This document shows, in pieces, positions 12,338 to 13,472 of a stretch of 13,472 nt of DNA. The translations under genes and the position numbers were made by a program. The DNA is from an uncultured Bacteroidales bacterium (GTDB taxonomy: Bacteria > Bacteroidota > Bacteroidia > Bacteroidales > UBA932). The stretch covers positions 1 through 13,472 of the forward strand of contig CAJOMY010000034.1 in NCBI GenBank assembly GCA_905235775.1, written 5' to 3'. The notes below the pieces were generated by a model that was not told where the DNA came from, did no database searches, and saw nothing but the letters and a program-made list of their open reading frames with translations. The first letter of the stretch is position 1, and the number at the start of each line of letters is the position of its first letter.

Positions 12338-13472
12338 ATGCGGAAGTTATTTCAACACCTTTTGTTCCTGTTTCTTCTCCTGTCCCCTTCCATGATGCAC
12401 GGACAGGAGCTTCCGTCCCTTGGCGTCGCGCCGGAAATCAAGCGCGGAAGCCTGCCCGACGGAATCCAGTTCTATCTGGTAACCAACCCCGACCGGAAAG
12501 GGTATGCCGACTTCGCGCTGGTGCAGCGGGGGCGGCGGGATGCGGACCAGGCCCGCAGCCTGCTGCGGGAGCTGCCGCATTTCGGGAAGCGCGCCCCGTA
12601 CCGCTTTCTCGCGGACCACGGCATCGGCTACGGCCCGCAGGGCTTTATCTCCCTGCCGGCGGATGCGGCGCTGTTTTCCTTCCGCGACGTACCGACCTCC
12701 GACGAGCGCGTCGCGGACTCGACCCTGCTGATGCTCTTCGACATGGCCGCCGCCTACCGCAAGCCGCAGGCGGTCATCGTCTGCGGCGACATCGACGCCA
12801 ACCGCATCCGCGAACGGATGGACCTGCTGTCAATGATGGTCCCCGAACTGGAATACAACTATCCGGGCATCGCTTACCAGTGGGCCCCGCAGGACTCCAT
12901 GTCCCTGCTCGTATCGCAGCGGACGGGCGGCCGGCTGGCCGCCATCAACGCCATCTACCGCGCCGAACGCCTGCCCCGGCAGCTGATGAACACCCCGCAG
13001 CCGCTGGTGTCGCGGGCCTTTGCCGAGCAGCTCGGCCGCATTGTGGAGCGTCGCATGAAACAGCGCTTCCAGGCCGCCGGCATCCCCCTGGCCGATTTCC
13101 GCTACCGCTATCAGGACAGCGCCCAGGGGCCGGAAGACGAAAGGCACATCCTGACCGCCTGGACCTCGGTCGACGAACTGGACCGTGCCGTACGCTGCTT
13201 CGCCGGCGTGCTGGCGGACCTCGACCTCGGCGGCGCCGGCATGGATGAATTCATGGAGGCACGAGAATGGCAGAGGGCCGAGGCCCGGCGGGATGGGGCG
13301 CACCGCCTGCGCAACGACGAATACCTCGACCGCTGTGTCGCTTCCTATCTGTACGGGGCCATGCTCGCCTCGGGCGAGATGCTCAGCGCCATCATCGGCA
13401 CGCACCGGCTCGAGGACGAGCGCGAGCTGACGCTCTTCAATGGCTTCGCCCGGGCGCTGCTGGACTCCACGC
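12338..13472 (+). CDS. Exported M16-peptidase-like protein, apparently lacking the zinc site (3' end outside window)
   Basis: The frame opens with ATG at 12338 and runs without a stop to the window end (378 codons). A signal peptide is clear: MRKLFQHLLFLFLLLSPSMMHG, with probable cleavage before QELPSLG. The next block, GSLPDGIQFYLVTNPDRKGYADFALVQRG (about residues 38-66), resembles the start of M16 (insulinase-type) domains, where GxLxNGLxYY and a glycine-ended strand are usual. The family motif HxxEH should follow directly, but here the region reads DADQARSLLRELPHFGKRAP and has no HxxEH. YRKPQAVIVCGDIDANRIRERM (about 147-168) matches the later M16 strand before the second half-domain. I read it as a non-catalytic periplasmic M16 homologue. 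M16 proteins often work in active/inactive pairs, so a catalytic partner might lie downstream. Family assignment moderate. Confidence 0.72.
   Translation, partial: MRKLFQHLLFLFLLLSPSMMHGQELPSLGVAPEIKRGSLPDGIQFYLVTNPDRKGYADFALVQRGRRDADQARSLLRELPHFGKRAPYRFLADHGIGYGPQGFISLPADAALFSFRDVPTSDERVADSTLLMLFDMAAAYRKPQAVIVCGDIDANRIRERMDLLSMMVPELEYNYPGIAYQWAPQDSMSLLVSQRTGGRLAAINAIYRAERLPRQLMNTPQPLVSRAFAEQLGRIVERRMKQRFQAAGIPLADFRYRYQDSAQGPEDERHILTAWTSVDELDRAVRCFAGVLADLDLGGAGMDEFMEAREWQRAEARRDGAHRLRNDEYLDRCVASYLYGAMLASGEMLSAIIGTHRLEDERELTLFNGFARALLDST

Noticed and set aside
11175..12338. A 387-codon + strand frame opposite the TPR gene
   Set aside because: It mirrors the alanine-rich TPR protein, giving Gly/Leu-rich sequence with no recognisable domain, and it runs through the promoter region.
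1..13472. tRNA, rRNA, riboswitches, phage or defence genes
   Set aside because: No cloverleaf, rRNA-like segment, integrase, transposase or defence-type protein was recognisable on either strand.

Overview
The window looks like chromosomal core sequence from a GC-rich member of the Bacteroidetes, probably Bacteroidales. The evidence is mixed. Upstream regions carry Bacteroidetes-type TAnnTTTG -7 boxes instead of sigma70 elements, and start codons lack clear Shine-Dalgarno sequences. Secreted proteins have Bacteroidetes-like signal peptides ending in A/G-Q or a lipobox. TopA has C-terminal GRxGPYIK repeats where enterobacterial TopA has zinc ribbons. The genus cannot be fixed from this sequence alone.

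Layout, left to right. The window opens inside ispD (isoprenoid precursor synthesis, + strand), which converges on and overlaps an Lrp/AsnC-type regulator (- strand). That regulator lies 13 bp downstream of topA (- strand), probably in one transcript. topA diverges from a tightly packed + strand cluster: a bifunctional class A penicillin-binding protein, a D-alanine--D-alanine ligase, and prmC (release-factor glutamine methyltransferase). The first two serve peptidoglycan synthesis. The third starts on a GTG that overlaps the ligase stop codon. Next come an unrecognised lipoprotein and a small DgkA-type membrane kinase, the latter behind a good promoter. dgkA converges on a U32-family protein resembling RlhA, whose start codon overlaps the stop codon of an upstream exported TPR protein. 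The window ends in a divergent, truncated gene for an exported M16-like protein with no visible zinc-binding motif.

The most unusual content is a small dispersed palindromic element inside two unrelated genes. In prmC it forms three near-identical 66-bp (22-codon) tandem units and adds roughly 90 residues between conserved parts of the methyltransferase core. A clearly homologous single copy lies in the C-terminal part of the U32 gene. The 66-bp unit has no stop codon in any of the six frames, and in both genes it is followed by a second, smaller CATTCCGG-type palindrome. This resembles in concept the protein-coding palindromic elements known from Rickettsia. It is the best candidate here for something undescribed. 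The rest is ordinary housekeeping sequence, with a few regulatory details worth checking: a 10-bp perfect inverted repeat across the dgkA start, and overlapping divergent promoters between the TPR and M16-like genes.
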